NCBI RefSeq assembly: GCF_014672835.1
Contig: NZ_CP060244.1
Span: 2,411,001 to 2,475,000 of the forward strand
Length of the DNA: 64,000 nt
Reading direction: 5' to 3'
Source of the DNA: Entomobacter blattae
GTDB lineage: Bacteria; Pseudomonadota; Alphaproteobacteria; Acetobacterales; Acetobacteraceae
Part shown: positions 38,285 to 46,580 of the stretch, piece after piece
Position numbering within the stretch: the stretch's first letter is position 1
Layout: every line of letters begins with the position of its first letter
The notes under the pieces: model-generated
What the model was told of the DNA's origin: nothing
Database searches by the model: none
Seen by the model: only the letters and a program-made list of their open reading frames with translations
Position numbers and translations under genes: made by a program

Positions 38285-39277
38285 CTACTGAATAGGAAGA
38301 GGCACGTGGTTGACAACCAAAACCCCATCCTCCCAATTTAAATCCCACGCATAATTATCTTTATTATGATGAGCAACAAAACGAGCAAGAATAGCAATAG
38401 TACTCGCCTTAGTGAGATGTTGCTGCTGTAACAAAGCTATAAAATCTTCAAAATGTTGGATTGAAACCTCTCCTGAGGCTTTGCTTCCCTCTTGGCTAGC
38501 CGATAACACGACATTACCCTTGCCGTTTATATAAATCTGCTTCTTTGAAGCTTCAAGCCCCACATTCCCTAGTGCAACCTGCGTGGATGGTGAGAGAGGT
38601 CGTCCACTGATGAGGGTCATAAGAGCAGGAAATGAGGAGGGTTGGATTGTAAATTTAAGGTTGATATTTGAAGGAAGAAGGGCTGCTGTCTGATCGACGG
38701 GTGTTTTTACAATATCCTCTGCCTTTACGGAAACAGTATAAGGAGCTTTCTTACTGCTGCCTGTAATAACCATAGTGGTGGTAGCAAATGTGGTTTGGTT
38801 ACCATTATAATGAATTGCTACATCACCCCATGTCAGGTGAATTTTTCCACCACTGGCCAAATAAGAAACAACCGGCTCAAAAGTGGCTGTAAAATGTTCT
38901 GGGCTACATCCCATACTATGTTGGCCGGTAACAGCAGATAACAACACAACCGAAACAGAATGCGCCAAACCTTCCAAAGAAACGTCTTTTGATAAAGTCC
39001 CCCCTTCTGTTTTAACATTTATGGTTTTTGCAGCAAATGTTGCAGGTTTGGGATTGGTTGAGTTGAGATTAATGGCTAAATCCTGAGCATTAAACAATCC
39101 TGCCTTACCAGATTGGGCATTCTGCTTGACCGTAGCACATTCTGCTGGAAGGGATTGCCCCTGCGCTTGATTCTCCCAGAAGAAAAAGGGGGAAATCAAC
39201 AAAATACTTCCTATAGCCCCTGAGTGTAGACCTCTCCAAAACGCAGACACGAATGATCTTTTAAAATCTTGCTTCAT
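38285..39277 (-). CDS. Secreted DUF2125-like protein
   Basis: A 330-residue protein with an N-terminal signal peptide (AIGSILLISPFFFWENQAQG). The body is rich in beta-strand and ends with a pattern of short hydrophobic strands (YAWDLNWEDGVLVVNHVPLP) seen in DUF2125 proteins of alphaproteobacteria, whose role is unknown. I assign the family with moderate confidence. It is probably co-transcribed with the downstream SDR gene. Confidence 0.6.
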   Translation of the reverse strand: MKQDFKRSFVSAFWRGLHSGAIGSILLISPFFFWENQAQGQSLPAECATVKQNAQSGKAGLFNAQDLAINLNSTNPKPATFAAKTINVKTEGGTLSKDVSLEGLAHSVSVVLLSAVTGQHSMGCSPEHFTATFEPVVSYLASGGKIHLTWGDVAIHYNGNQTTFATTTMVITGSSKKAPYTVSVKAEDIVKTPVDQTAALLPSNINLKFTIQPSSFPALMTLISGRPLSPSTQVALGNVGLEASKKQIYINGKGNVVLSASQEGSKASGEVSIQHFEDFIALLQQQHLTKASTIAILARFVAHHNKDNYAWDLNWEDGVLVVNHVPLPIQ

Positions 39278-39693
39278 CCAAAAAATACCTTAAACTGAAA
39301 CGTACAAACTTAAACATTTATAAATTTTTTACAAAATTTTCTTCACCAAAATTCTTTATCCGAGAATGCCACTTGCCATTACCATAACTTTTACCCATAA
39401 TTTCACGACACATAAACAATCTTGCCCACTCCTGTTACCCTTTCTCACTGGTCAAACCAAGGGAGCCCTAACATTTCATTTGCCATCCCTTAAAAGCAAG
39501 GCCTATTCCTTCATATCTCTATCTTTATACCATAGGCTGCCCTTTATAAATGACACTTTTAAGGCTGAACCTCCCAAAGACTGCCCCCTCAAAACTGGTA
39601 CCCCCAAGAGGCTAAGCACATAAAGGCAGGTACATAGAGGCTGTTTATAAATCCTTTCCTTTCTTATCATTGAGTTCCACTAAGTTTGACATT
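39278..39693. other. 416-base gap with no supported gene
   Basis: Between the divergent DUF2125-like gene and the bile-acid-symporter-like gene there is no frame with a convincing protein. A frame at 39366-39623 exists, but its translation is rich in Leu/Ser/Pro/Thr in a way typical of chance frames. The promoters of both flanking genes should be here. Confidence 0.5.
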
Positions 39694-40662
39694 ATGAAAC
39701 CTGATCCTTTTCTTCTCGGGCTTATCGGCGCTATAGTCTTGGCAACTTTTCTCCCTTGCGAAGGCATGGGAAGCGTTGTCTTTGAAAACCTGGCCATTGT
39801 TGTTATTGCGGCCATGTTCTTCTTACAAGGAGCACGCCTTTCCCCGGGAGCAATATGGAAAGGCATGCTCCATTGGCGGCTTCACCTGCTCATACTAATA
39901 TGCACCTTTATTCTCTTTCCCCTCCTTGGATTAGCCTTCTATCAAGCGCTCCCAGGCTTACTGAGCCCCATGCTGTGGACGGGGATCATGTTTCTTTGCT
40001 GCCTTCCCTCCACGGTGCAATCTTCCATTGCCTTCACCTCTATCGCTAAAGGCAATATTCCCGCAGCGGTATGTGCGGCAACCTTGTCCAATATCTTAGG
40101 TATTTTTATTACTCCCCTTTTAACAGGTCTTGTTATTAATAAGGCCAGTGCTATTTCAAGCCATCAGGTACTCTCAATTATCTTTCAGCTTCTTGTTCCC
40201 TTCATGGCAGGGCAAATCCTTCAACCGTGGATAGGAAATTGGGCACGACGAAACCGCAAACTTCTTTCTTTTACAGATAGAGGCTCCATCCTTATTGTCG
40301 TCTATACCGCCTTTAGCCACGCTGTTACCGGCGGGTTATGGCATAAATTGCCCTTGGGAGAACTCGCCAAAATGAGCTTGCTCGATTTTGTGCTGCTTCT
40401 TTGCGTTATTGTTATAACAACTTTTATAAGCCGTATCCTGAAATTTGAAAAAGAAGACGAAATCGCCATTATTTTCTGTGGTTCAAAAAAAACCCTTGCC
40501 TCGGGTATTCCTATGGCGAACGTTCTTTTTCCCCCTGCTCACGTGGGCATGATTGTTCTTCCACTGATGGTTTTCCATCAAATACAACTTTTTGTCTGCA
40601 CTCTTATTGCCCAGCATTTTGCCAAAAGCTTTACTGAAAACAAAAATGGCCATAAACCATAG
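39694..40662 (+). CDS. Bile acid:sodium symporter (SBF)-like membrane transporter
   Basis: An integral membrane protein of about 322 residues with about ten hydrophobic segments, resembling the YfeH/SBF-like branch of the bile acid:Na+ symporter superfamily. Recognisable are FLLGLIGAIVLATFLPCEG, the loop AAMFFLQGARLSPGAIWKG, and FCGSKKTLASGIPMANVLFP, which corresponds to the conserved substrate/Na+ crossover. The substrate is unknown. The ATG at 39694 is favoured over an upstream TTG at 39670. It is the last chromosomal gene before the tRNA-Ser/prophage junction. Confidence 0.82.
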   Translation: MKPDPFLLGLIGAIVLATFLPCEGMGSVVFENLAIVVIAAMFFLQGARLSPGAIWKGMLHWRLHLLILICTFILFPLLGLAFYQALPGLLSPMLWTGIMFLCCLPSTVQSSIAFTSIAKGNIPAAVCAATLSNILGIFITPLLTGLVINKASAISSHQVLSIIFQLLVPFMAGQILQPWIGNWARRNRKLLSFTDRGSILIVVYTAFSHAVTGGLWHKLPLGELAKMSLLDFVLLLCVIVITTFISRILKFEKEDEIAIIFCGSKKTLASGIPMANVLFPPAHVGMIVLPLMVFHQIQLFVCTLIAQHFAKSFTENKNGHKP

Positions 40663-40817
40663 CGCATCTTGAGAAAATATTTCTTTTTCCCCCTTGCCAA
40701 AGGGAAAGAAATACCGCTATCTAGGGGAAACCTTTAGGCAGCTCTTCTATTTATTTTTGCTATAGAGCAAAACAACGCAAAAGCAAAGCCTAATACTGGC
40801 CTATATTCTGGCTTAAT

Positions 40818-40907
40818 GGATGGGTGTCCGAGTGGTTTAAGGAACCGGTCTTGAAAACCGGCGAACCTGCAAGGGTTCCGTGGGTTCGAATCCCACCCCA
40901 TCCGCCA
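40818..40907 (+). tRNA. tRNA-Ser (anticodon TGA)
   Basis: A 90-base class II tRNA. The acceptor stem GGATGGG pairs with CCCATCC and is followed by the discriminator G and an encoded CCA. The anticodon stem-loop CCGGT-CTTGAAA-ACCGG gives anticodon TGA. A long variable arm (GAACCTGCAAGGGTTC) and T-arm GTGGG-TTCGAAT-CCCAC are present. It reads UCN serine codons. The prophage integrase starts 169 bases downstream, marking this 3' end as the attachment site. Confidence 0.97.
40880..40907 (+). other. Probable prophage attachment site attL (tRNA-Ser 3' end)
   Basis: The T-arm and acceptor 3' strand of the tRNA are intact and lie next to a tyrosine integrase gene facing away from them, as in tRNA-targeting phages. 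The attachment core should be within this tRNA 3' end. Its second copy (attR) should lie beyond the right edge of the window, so the exact core cannot be set. Confidence 0.6.
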
Positions 40908-41019
40908 AACCCCTGATGCAGATCGTTTCAAACAGTGACAACCCCCATAAAATACGCTAGTTTTACTTAAGTTTATGTTTCATGTTGTTGCAGCTTGTTG
41001 CAAACAATGGCATGAAAAA

Positions 41020-41061
41020 GCGGGTAAAAAAGCGGGTAAAGATTTTGCCCAGGTGGGTAAA
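41020..41061 (+). repeat. Three GCGGGTAAA-like direct repeats before the integrase gene
   Basis: GCGGGTAAA occurs at 41020-41028 and 41032-41040, and GTGGGTAAA at 41053-41061, between the tRNA and the integrase start. Just upstream, TTGTTGCA occurs twice (40985 and 40996). Short direct repeats between attL and int are typical of integrase arm-type binding sites; the role is inferred. Confidence 0.4.
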
Positions 41062-41075
41062 ATGGGAATCGGGAA

Positions 41076-42299
41076 TTGTTGAACGATTTAAAGATCAGAT
41101 CTGCCAAATCTGAGGTTAAAACCTACAGGCTTAGGGATACAGCAGGCCTGTTTTTACAGATTTCTCCCACAGGTCTGAAAACATGGTACTGGCGCTATAA
41201 AATTGGCGGCAAGGAAAAAACCTACACTATAGGACGTTATCCTACAATTAGCTTAGCTGATGCCCGCAAGGAAAGAGACCTGGCCAGGGATACTCTTAAA
41301 CAGGGAAAAGACCCTTCCATTGAGAAAAAACTTAACCGGCTGAATACTTTAAACCGGAATTTTGATACATTTGAAACAGTAGCCAGGGAATGGCATGCCT
41401 CTAGGCTGCCATTATGGACAGCACGCCACACCCAGGACGTTATCAGAAGTCTTGAGCGTGATGTTTTTCCTCTTATTGGGCCCATACCAATAGCTGATTT
41501 GACAGCTCCTATTATTCTCTCTGTTTTGCAGGCTATAGAGAATCGGGGTGCTATTGAAACAGCACACAGGGTAAGACAGCGTTTAAGTGACATTTTTGTA
41601 CATGCCATTGCGACAGGGCGAGCCCAAATGGACCCTGCTGCTATTATAGCCCCTGCCTTGCGCCCTGTTATAAAAGGGCGACAACCTGCTATAACAAACC
41701 TAGAAGAACTAAAAGCAATGCTGAAACGGGTAGAAGAGGAAGAGGCTCACCCCGTTACTTTGCTCGCCATGCGCCTCTTGGCGCTTACGGTTGTAAGGCC
41801 TGGTGAGCTCCGATTCGCTCAATGGAATGAGTTTGAGGATTTAGAAGGGAATAACCCTATATGGCGTGTTCCAGCCGAGCGTATGAAAATGAAGCGGGAG
41901 CATCTTGTTCCACTACCCCGGCAAGCTGTTGAGACCGTACTCACCCTTAAGCCCCTGTCTGGGCGATGGGAGCATCTCTTTCCCAACATCCGTCGGCCAA
42001 TGAAAGCCATGAGTGAAAATGCCCTGGGTTATGTTCTCAACCGGGCCGGCTATCACCATCGGCATGTGCCGCATGGGTTCAGGGCTTCTTTTTCATCTAT
42101 TATGAATGAAAAGTTTCCACAGGACAGGCAGATTATTGACCTTATGCTGGCTCATGCCCCAAGCAACAAAGTGGAAAGTGCTTATAATAGAGCCCACCAT
42201 CATGAAAAACGAAGGGAGCTGGCACAGGCCTGGGCTGATATAGTTACTGAAGAACTTAAAACGCCAGCAGAATTGATTATGGGGAAACGTAAGTCATAA
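41076..42299 (+). CDS. int: Prophage tyrosine integrase (DUF4102/P4-type)
   Basis: Catalyses site-specific recombination between phage and tRNA attachment sites. Residues 1-85 are the DUF4102 arm-binding domain (TYRLRDTAGLFLQISPTG and KTYTIGRYPTISLADAR). A core-binding SAM-like domain follows, and then the catalytic domain with Arg (VVRPGELRFAQWNE), His-x-x-Arg (HVPHGFRASFSSI), a later His (LAHAPSNKVESAY) and the nucleophilic Tyr (the Y of ESAYNRA). Starts available are the TTGs at 41076 or 41079; no ATG gives the full N-terminus. It is adjacent to tRNA-Ser, as expected for this family. Confidence 0.95.
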   Translation: MLNDLKIRSAKSEVKTYRLRDTAGLFLQISPTGLKTWYWRYKIGGKEKTYTIGRYPTISLADARKERDLARDTLKQGKDPSIEKKLNRLNTLNRNFDTFETVAREWHASRLPLWTARHTQDVIRSLERDVFPLIGPIPIADLTAPIILSVLQAIENRGAIETAHRVRQRLSDIFVHAIATGRAQMDPAAIIAPALRPVIKGRQPAITNLEELKAMLKRVEEEEAHPVTLLAMRLLALTVVRPGELRFAQWNEFEDLEGNNPIWRVPAERMKMKREHLVPLPRQAVETVLTLKPLSGRWEHLFPNIRRPMKAMSENALGYVLNRAGYHHRHVPHGFRASFSSIMNEKFPQDRQIIDLMLAHAPSNKVESAYNRAHHHEKRRELAQAWADIVTEELKTPAELIMGKRKS

Positions 42300-42300
42300 A

Positions 42301-43395
42301 CTATTTTATGACTCTTAAATATGAAGCAGGGCGTTCTTTAGATTGAGATACAAAAGAAGCTTCACTTATAGATGTTATTGTCATACCAAAAATAAGATTA
42401 TTAATTTCTTCTACGGGAATCCTTAACTCAGCCGCTATTTTTTCTTTTGAAATACCCTCTTTTTGCAAGAAGCGAAATATTTGAGTCAAAGTTAATGACA
42501 TTTCTCGAGGATATGTATTAGGTTCATTTGTTCTATATCCACGTTGACTCAGCTGAATATATAAAGAGCGATACCTTGCTTCTTTAAGTATCTTTAAGGA
42601 ATGCAATCGATATATTAATGCTGATATTGAAACCAGCCAGTGTTTTTTTAATTCAATTAATCTTTCCAATTCTACAGCAGCAAAAAAAGAAGAATTAGCT
42701 AACATTCCACCCTTAGGCATTAAAAAGGCTGAAGCAAAAGAATTGGCTTCTCTTTCTGCATTTTTTCCAGACGAGTCATTATGTCTGTGCATCACTAGAT
42801 GCCCAAGTTCATGAGCTGCATCAAATCTACTGCGTTCTGTGGTTTTTTTGGTATTAAGAAAGATGAAAGGAACACCATCTTTCCAAAAAGAATACGCGTC
42901 CACTTCTAGTGTATCTTCGGACATCGAAAAAACACGTATTCCTTTAGATTCTAAAAGATGGATCATATTCTTTATAGGTAATTCTCCAATACCCCATTTA
43001 CGCCTTAAACTTTCAGCAACAGCCTCTGGTTCCTGTGAATCAATGAAAGGCACATCCAACTTGGGAAGGGTGTAACGTTTTTCTACCCATTTATTAAAAA
43101 TAAAGCCTATAGAGCCCGCAGCTAATGCTGCGTTTCTATTACCAGCACTCATACGTGCCAAAGACCGAAAACTAACTATATTTTCCATTGGCAAGAACAA
43201 ATCCTCTTCCTGGAACCATTCTACAGGAAAATCCAAAACAGAGGCTATTTTTACAAGTATTTCATTGGCTGGTTCATATTCACAGCGCTCGTAACCTCGA
43301 ATTGTACGAGCTTCTATACCAATTTTCTTAGCAAGATCATTTTGCGTGAGCTTTCTTCTTTTTCTAGCTATTTCAAGTCGATTAGAAGAAAACAT
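42301..43395 (-). CDS. XRE helix-turn-helix / ImmA-IrrE metallopeptidase fusion protein
   Basis: A 364-residue protein with an N-terminal Cro/CI-type DNA-binding domain (RKRRKLTQNDLAKKIGIEAR, residues about 11-60) and a central ImmA/IrrE zinc protease domain with the HExxH motif FDAAHELGHLVMH near residue 194. A Glu-rich helix AEREANSFASAFLMP follows and provides the third ligand. Such fusions cleave a partner regulator after a signal, or act as the antitoxin-protease part of toxin systems. The upstream gene (43402-44058) ends 6 bases before it and is surely co-transcribed. The C-terminal 120 residues are unassigned. Confidence 0.85.
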   Translation of the reverse strand: MFSSNRLEIARKRRKLTQNDLAKKIGIEARTIRGYERCEYEPANEILVKIASVLDFPVEWFQEEDLFLPMENIVSFRSLARMSAGNRNAALAAGSIGFIFNKWVEKRYTLPKLDVPFIDSQEPEAVAESLRRKWGIGELPIKNMIHLLESKGIRVFSMSEDTLEVDAYSFWKDGVPFIFLNTKKTTERSRFDAAHELGHLVMHRHNDSSGKNAEREANSFASAFLMPKGGMLANSSFFAAVELERLIELKKHWLVSISALIYRLHSLKILKEARYRSLYIQLSQRGYRTNEPNTYPREMSLTLTQIFRFLQKEGISKEKIAAELRIPVEEINNLIFGMTITSISEASFVSQSKERPASYLRVIK

Positions 43396-43401
43396 AGTTA
43401 A

Positions 43402-44058
43402 CTACCCAGCTTTTTTTGCTATTGTAAAATCAATATCAGGACCAAAATTCGGAAGTGGTTCTGCTGGTACTGGATTTAATGGAAGTGTAGGAAGAATAAG
43501 GCGCATAATCCAATCTGTAACTTTTCTATCTTCAGATCCAATTAAGCTGTATTTACTAGGCAGAGAAAGCTCTGATCTTAACTCTTGTTTTTCTTGGTCC
43601 AAATAAAAAAGTAATATCCAAATATTTTCCTTATTACGTTCAGTATCAGAGGTGTTTAATTCTTTCAAATCTAGACTATATTGATTATATTCTATTAATG
43701 AAGCTGTTGCCTGACCTTTACTATTACGTGTCGAAGGAGCTTTATCTTCAACACCTGTAAATTTATTACCAGAACAAACATCAATAGACATAATATTTTT
43801 AGGATGTGTTATTAGAGGAATGTTAGAAATATTTCTTCTCTTCCACCCTTCAGTTACTAACTGATCTCGTAAAAATCTTACGGTTTCGTTCCATTGGTAG
43901 AAGCCTGGTGCTGTTGGAGAATCATTTTGGGTACGTGTTACCCTGCTCGAATAACCTTGTTGAATCGCTGTTTGAAAATATTCTAAAAGTAACCCCATAG
44001 CCTCAAGCTGCTGTTTAACAGAATTCGGCTTAGCAAATACCTTACATACCCGCATCAT
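43402..44058 (-). CDS. Uncharacterised partner of the XRE-ImmA protein
   Basis: A 218-residue soluble protein with no motif I recognise. It is mixed alpha/beta, with segments ENIWILLFYLDQEKQELRSE and KVTDWIMRLILPTLPLNP, and no signal peptide or membrane helix. It is the first gene of a two-gene leftward unit with the XRE-ImmA protein. A 42-bp perfect palindrome lies 22 bases upstream of its start and is a likely operator. The pair sits next to the integrase, a usual site for phage accessory or defence genes. A toxin, anti-repressor or defence effector are all possible; the sequence does not decide. Confidence 0.7.
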   Translation of the reverse strand: MMRVCKVFAKPNSVKQQLEAMGLLLEYFQTAIQQGYSSRVTRTQNDSPTAPGFYQWNETVRFLRDQLVTEGWKRRNISNIPLITHPKNIMSIDVCSGNKFTGVEDKAPSTRNSKGQATASLIEYNQYSLDLKELNTSDTERNKENIWILLFYLDQEKQELRSELSLPSKYSLIGSEDRKVTDWIMRLILPTLPLNPVPAEPLPNFGPDIDFTIAKKAG

Positions 44059-44080
44059 TTTGACTTTCTGTAATCTACGA

Positions 44081-44122
44081 CTTCACATTTTGTAACATCA
44101 TATGATGTTACAAAATGTGAAG
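44081..44122. repeat. 42-bp perfect palindrome upstream of the XRE-ImmA operon
   Basis: The left half CTTCACATTTTGTAACATCA plus T (44081-44101) and the right half (44102-44122) are exact reverse complements with no spacer. It lies between the stop of the AlpA-like gene (44133) and the start of the leftward pair (44058). It lacks a T-tract, so an operator or recombination/cruciform role is more likely than termination. This length of perfect symmetry is far beyond chance. Confidence 0.85.
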
Positions 44123-44132
44123 CAAGAGGAAA

Positions 44133-44396
44133 CTATACCTTTAGACTGTTTTTCCATTCCTCATAAACATGGGCTGGCCAACGTCTGGTTTTTCCACTCA
44201 AATGAACAGGTGGTGGAAACTTTCCTTCTCTAATCATCCGCCAGATTGTAAACCGACTGATCGCCATGTCCTCTTGCAACTCTTTAATAGAGAGTAGACG
44301 CGTGCTTGACAGTTCCTTCGATATTTTCAAAGGACCCGGTTTTTCTTTATCAGATTCAGATTTATGTGCTTTAGGGCGCGTTGTCATTCTGGGCAT
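44133..44396 (-). CDS. AlpA-family DNA-binding protein / excisionase
   Basis: An 87-residue protein with a MerR-like winged helix: RLLSIKELQEDMAISRFTIW followed by RMIREGKFPPPVHLSGKTRRW is the AlpA signature. AlpA proteins act as excisionases or activators of int in P4-like and related prophages. It is the most integrase-proximal gene of the leftward early operon, consistent with an excisionase role. Confidence 0.85.
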   Translation of the reverse strand: MPRMTTRPKAHKSESDKEKPGPLKISKELSSTRLLSIKELQEDMAISRFTIWRMIREGKFPPPVHLSGKTRRWPAHVYEEWKNSLKV

Positions 44397-44440
44397 TGAT
44401 CTTTTTCTTGTTCCTGGTATTCATTCTGGCCAGGACTTCA

Positions 44441-44689
44441 TCAGGTGAAGAACCTTGATGGAATGTGAGGTTTGTGTAACCGTCCTGTGCTACAAGCCAG
44501 GTATGCTGCATAAAACAATTGGTTCAGACTGTTATGAATGGCAATAATGGTTCCGGGCCCTGTCGTGCCATAAACAATATCTTTCCAGCTTCTTGATACG
44601 GAATATGGTTTCTGGATATTCCAGTAAAGAACGGGGGGATAACTTATAAGTTGATGATACCGGCAATAGCGGGATAGCTGTAAAACCAC
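44441..44689 (-). CDS. Small hypothetical protein of the leftward early operon
   Basis: An 82-residue frame starting with GTG at 44689 and preceded at 7 bases by AGGAG, a strong ribosome binding site. The translation (VLQLSRYCRYHQLISYPPVL) matches nothing I know; it is rich in Tyr/Ser/Ile and is not clearly membrane. The ribosome binding site and the tight spacing (16 bases) to the upstream gene support it as real. Confidence 0.5.
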   Translation of the reverse strand: MVLQLSRYCRYHQLISYPPVLYWNIQKPYSVSRSWKDIVYGTTGPGTIIAIHNSLNQLFYAAYLACSTGRLHKPHIPSRFFT

Positions 44690-44705
44690 TTATTCTCTCC
44701 TGTCA

Positions 44706-45002
44706 CTAGTATGAGATTGCTGTTTGCAGACCTGTTGTTTTGACTGCGGTGATTCTCATGCCAGCCATGATCATAAGACTACAGAGGATTGGTGTGGTGA
44801 TATAGTTTGTTCTGCCCCTAAGGAAAGCTATGGCAATCATGGCGTGATAAGGTAATAAAGTGGCACGGATTTTATCAAAATTAAGCTCGCCATGCCTGAT
44901 AAGCCTAAGAAATGTTCCACGGATTTCGGCAGCAAGTTCAGTATTGGCAATATCAACCGCATCTTCAAACAGCATGGTATTTTTGGTGACTGGTTCAGTC
45001 AT
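44706..45002 (-). CDS. Small hypothetical protein of the leftward early operon
   Basis: A 98-residue protein with an acidic helical N-terminal half (LFEDAVDIANTELAAEIRGT) and a hydrophobic C-terminal part (TPILCSLMIMAGMRITAV) that could be a membrane segment. It overlaps the upstream gene by 4 bases (ATGA type), showing translational coupling. No family recognised. Confidence 0.6.
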   Translation of the reverse strand: MTEPVTKNTMLFEDAVDIANTELAAEIRGTFLRLIRHGELNFDKIRATLLPYHAMIAIAFLRGRTNYITTPILCSLMIMAGMRITAVKTTGLQTAISY

Positions 45003-45325
45003 GAGTGTTCCTCCTGGCTCATGATGGAGCCATCTGCCTTGCGGGTGGATGACAGGGCTGCGTAATCAACAATGGCGCTGCCAATGGAGAGAGCCTTGCT
45101 TTCATTACCGGCAAGAATGGCGTAACGGTATTGAAGCAGGAGCTCTAGAAGGCCGGCATGGGTAATCTTCTGGTTTTGTTGTGGCATGCGGCGTAAGGCT
45201 TCTTCCTTCAGCATTTGGGCATTATCCGGTGTGCCCCACTGGGTGTGGAAAGCGTATTTGGCCAGAAGTGTTTCATGGTCCAGGTTTTTATAGTTGTCGA
45301 GATTGTTAAGTTCTGAATGTTTCAT
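44999..45325 (-). CDS. Hypothetical phage protein
   Basis: A helical, soluble protein of about 108 residues starting MKHSELNNLDNYKNLDHETL. The ATG at 45325 is preferred to the frame start at 45340, which is only 3 bases past the previous stop region. It is coupled to both neighbours within the leftward early operon. No family recognised. Confidence 0.65.
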   Translation of the reverse strand: MKHSELNNLDNYKNLDHETLLAKYAFHTQWGTPDNAQMLKEEALRRMPQQNQKITHAGLLELLLQYRYAILAGNESKALSIGSAIVDYAALSSTRKADGSIMSQEEHS

Positions 45326-45336
45326 TGTTCTTCCCC

Positions 45337-45837
45337 TCAATTCTTGTACTGGTCTGGCAGGTTGACAATGCCCTCTTCCACCAGTTTCATAACGGTTTCG
45401 TGCAGGCTCTCGCGCGTTTTTTCGTCACACAGATAATAGTGCGGCTCGGTATTGTTGGCATGTCGGTGTTGGGGTGTGTAGGCCAGTTTCATGCCGTAAT
45501 TGGCAGAAAGGACAATGTAGGGGTAGTAGGTGACAACTTCGCCCTCTTTTGAATGCTCAATGAGTTCGTTAGCGTGTTCATAGCGCATGGAACCATTGTG
45601 CCGCATAAAGGCCAGAGGAATATTACCTGCATAGCTATACTCATTTTTAATAATGACGTTTTCTATGCCCTTAAAGCGGTATGAAAGGGAGAGCTTTTCA
45701 GCAAGGTCTTCCTCAACCTCCCTTAGCGATGAGGTATAATGTGAGGAGCCCTCTTTTTTAGCTTCATGGTTTTTAATGACCAGATTTGCATAGAGATGCA
45801 GGGCGGCTCGTTGTGTAGTTAGTAATGATTGGGACAT
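45337..45837 (-). CDS. Hypothetical phage protein
   Basis: A 166-residue soluble protein (TYYPYIVLSANYGMKLAYTP in the centre). It has a helical N-terminus rich in Ala/Leu/Glu and beta segments in the middle. No catalytic motif or family is recognised. It lies 12 bases downstream of the next gene in the leftward operon and is transcribed with it. Confidence 0.7.
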   Translation of the reverse strand: MSQSLLTTQRAALHLYANLVIKNHEAKKEGSSHYTSSLREVEEDLAEKLSLSYRFKGIENVIIKNEYSYAGNIPLAFMRHNGSMRYEHANELIEHSKEGEVVTYYPYIVLSANYGMKLAYTPQHRHANNTEPHYYLCDEKTRESLHETVMKLVEEGIVNLPDQYKN

Positions 45838-45849
45838 GATGAATAACTT

Positions 45850-46077
45850 CTATGGGTTGGGCCTGTAGCCATTAAAGGTAAAGTCTAGTGGGCGAATGAG
45901 CATGGCTTTGTCGGGCTCAAGCAGTGGGTTTATTTTGGGGGCTTTGATGAAAACTTTGAGGTAGATAGAAGAACGGATATAGAGTGGCTCTACCTTCATC
46001 ACTTCCCAGTTCATGCCAAAGCAAAGGATGTGGTCTTTGGGTTTAAGCTGATCGGCTGGGAACTGATTTCTGAACAT
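45850..46077 (-). CDS. Small hypothetical phage protein
   Basis: About 75 residues from the ATG at 46077 (MFRNQFPADQLKPKDHILCF), beta-rich with a basic C-terminus. The frame opens at 46107, but the internal ATG gives the cleaner N-terminus. It overlaps the upstream small frame (46011-46220) in a different register, so one of the two starts may be annotated too long. Function unknown. Confidence 0.6.
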   Translation of the reverse strand: MFRNQFPADQLKPKDHILCFGMNWEVMKVEPLYIRSSIYLKVFIKAPKINPLLEPDKAMLIRPLDFTFNGYRPNP

Positions 46078-46220
46078 CGTTTTCTTCCCTCGCGCAAGGT
46101 GGTGCATTGGGTTTGGCCAATGGCCACTTCCAGATCTTTCTGCCGGCTATCCCTTATACGGGGATGAGGCTCCTGCAGTGGTTTGACCGTGGGGGTTTGG
46201 TGTGCATTGTTTTCTGGCAT
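46011..46220 (-). CDS. Possible small phage protein
   Basis: A 69-residue hydrophilic frame (MPENNAHQTPTVKPLQEPHP) beginning 4 bases past the end of the previous gene, with a GGGA 7 bases upstream of its ATG. It overlaps the start of the next gene by 67 bases in another frame, which is unusual and lowers confidence. Confidence 0.4.
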   Translation of the reverse strand: MPENNAHQTPTVKPLQEPHPRIRDSRQKDLEVAIGQTQCTTLREGRKRCSEISSQPISLNPKTTSFALA

Positions 46221-46224
46221 GGCA

Positions 46225-46470
46225 CTATCCCATTCTTAATTGAGGTATGGGTTTACCATTAAGGGTAATGGGGCTTCTTTGTGGAGCAATAGCCCTTTGG
46301 TTGTAGCTTTGCTCAAGCAATGTATTGCTGGCCTGGATCTGCTTTTGCATGCTATTGGCCATGTCTGTAGCCCCATAGCAGCGTAGCTGGGCCATGAATT
46401 GTTGCTGTGCCGCCAAAACCTTGCGCTGTTTAAGTAGAATTTCAGGCGTAACTCTCCTGTTAAGTGTCAT
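46225..46470 (-). CDS. Small hypothetical phage protein
   Basis: An 81-residue Gln-rich helical protein (LLKQRKVLAAQQQFMAQLRC) preceded by GGAG 8 bases before the ATG. Soluble and probably coiled-coil. It is part of the leftward early operon between the GapR-like gene and the small genes. No family recognised. Confidence 0.65.
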   Translation of the reverse strand: MTLNRRVTPEILLKQRKVLAAQQQFMAQLRCYGATDMANSMQKQIQASNTLLEQSYNQRAIAPQRSPITLNGKPIPQLRMG

Positions 46471-46580
46471 AATGATTCTCCGTGTTATGAGAAAATGGGT
46501 GCCGGCAACCGGCTATGTGTGGCCCCCTGTGTGTAAGAAAAGGAGGCAAGAGAGCCACGCAGAGCGGGTTGAGTGTTGGC

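Noticed and set aside
39366-39623. Plus-strand frame of 85 codons
   Set aside because: No ribosome binding site and low-quality composition, so regarded as chance.
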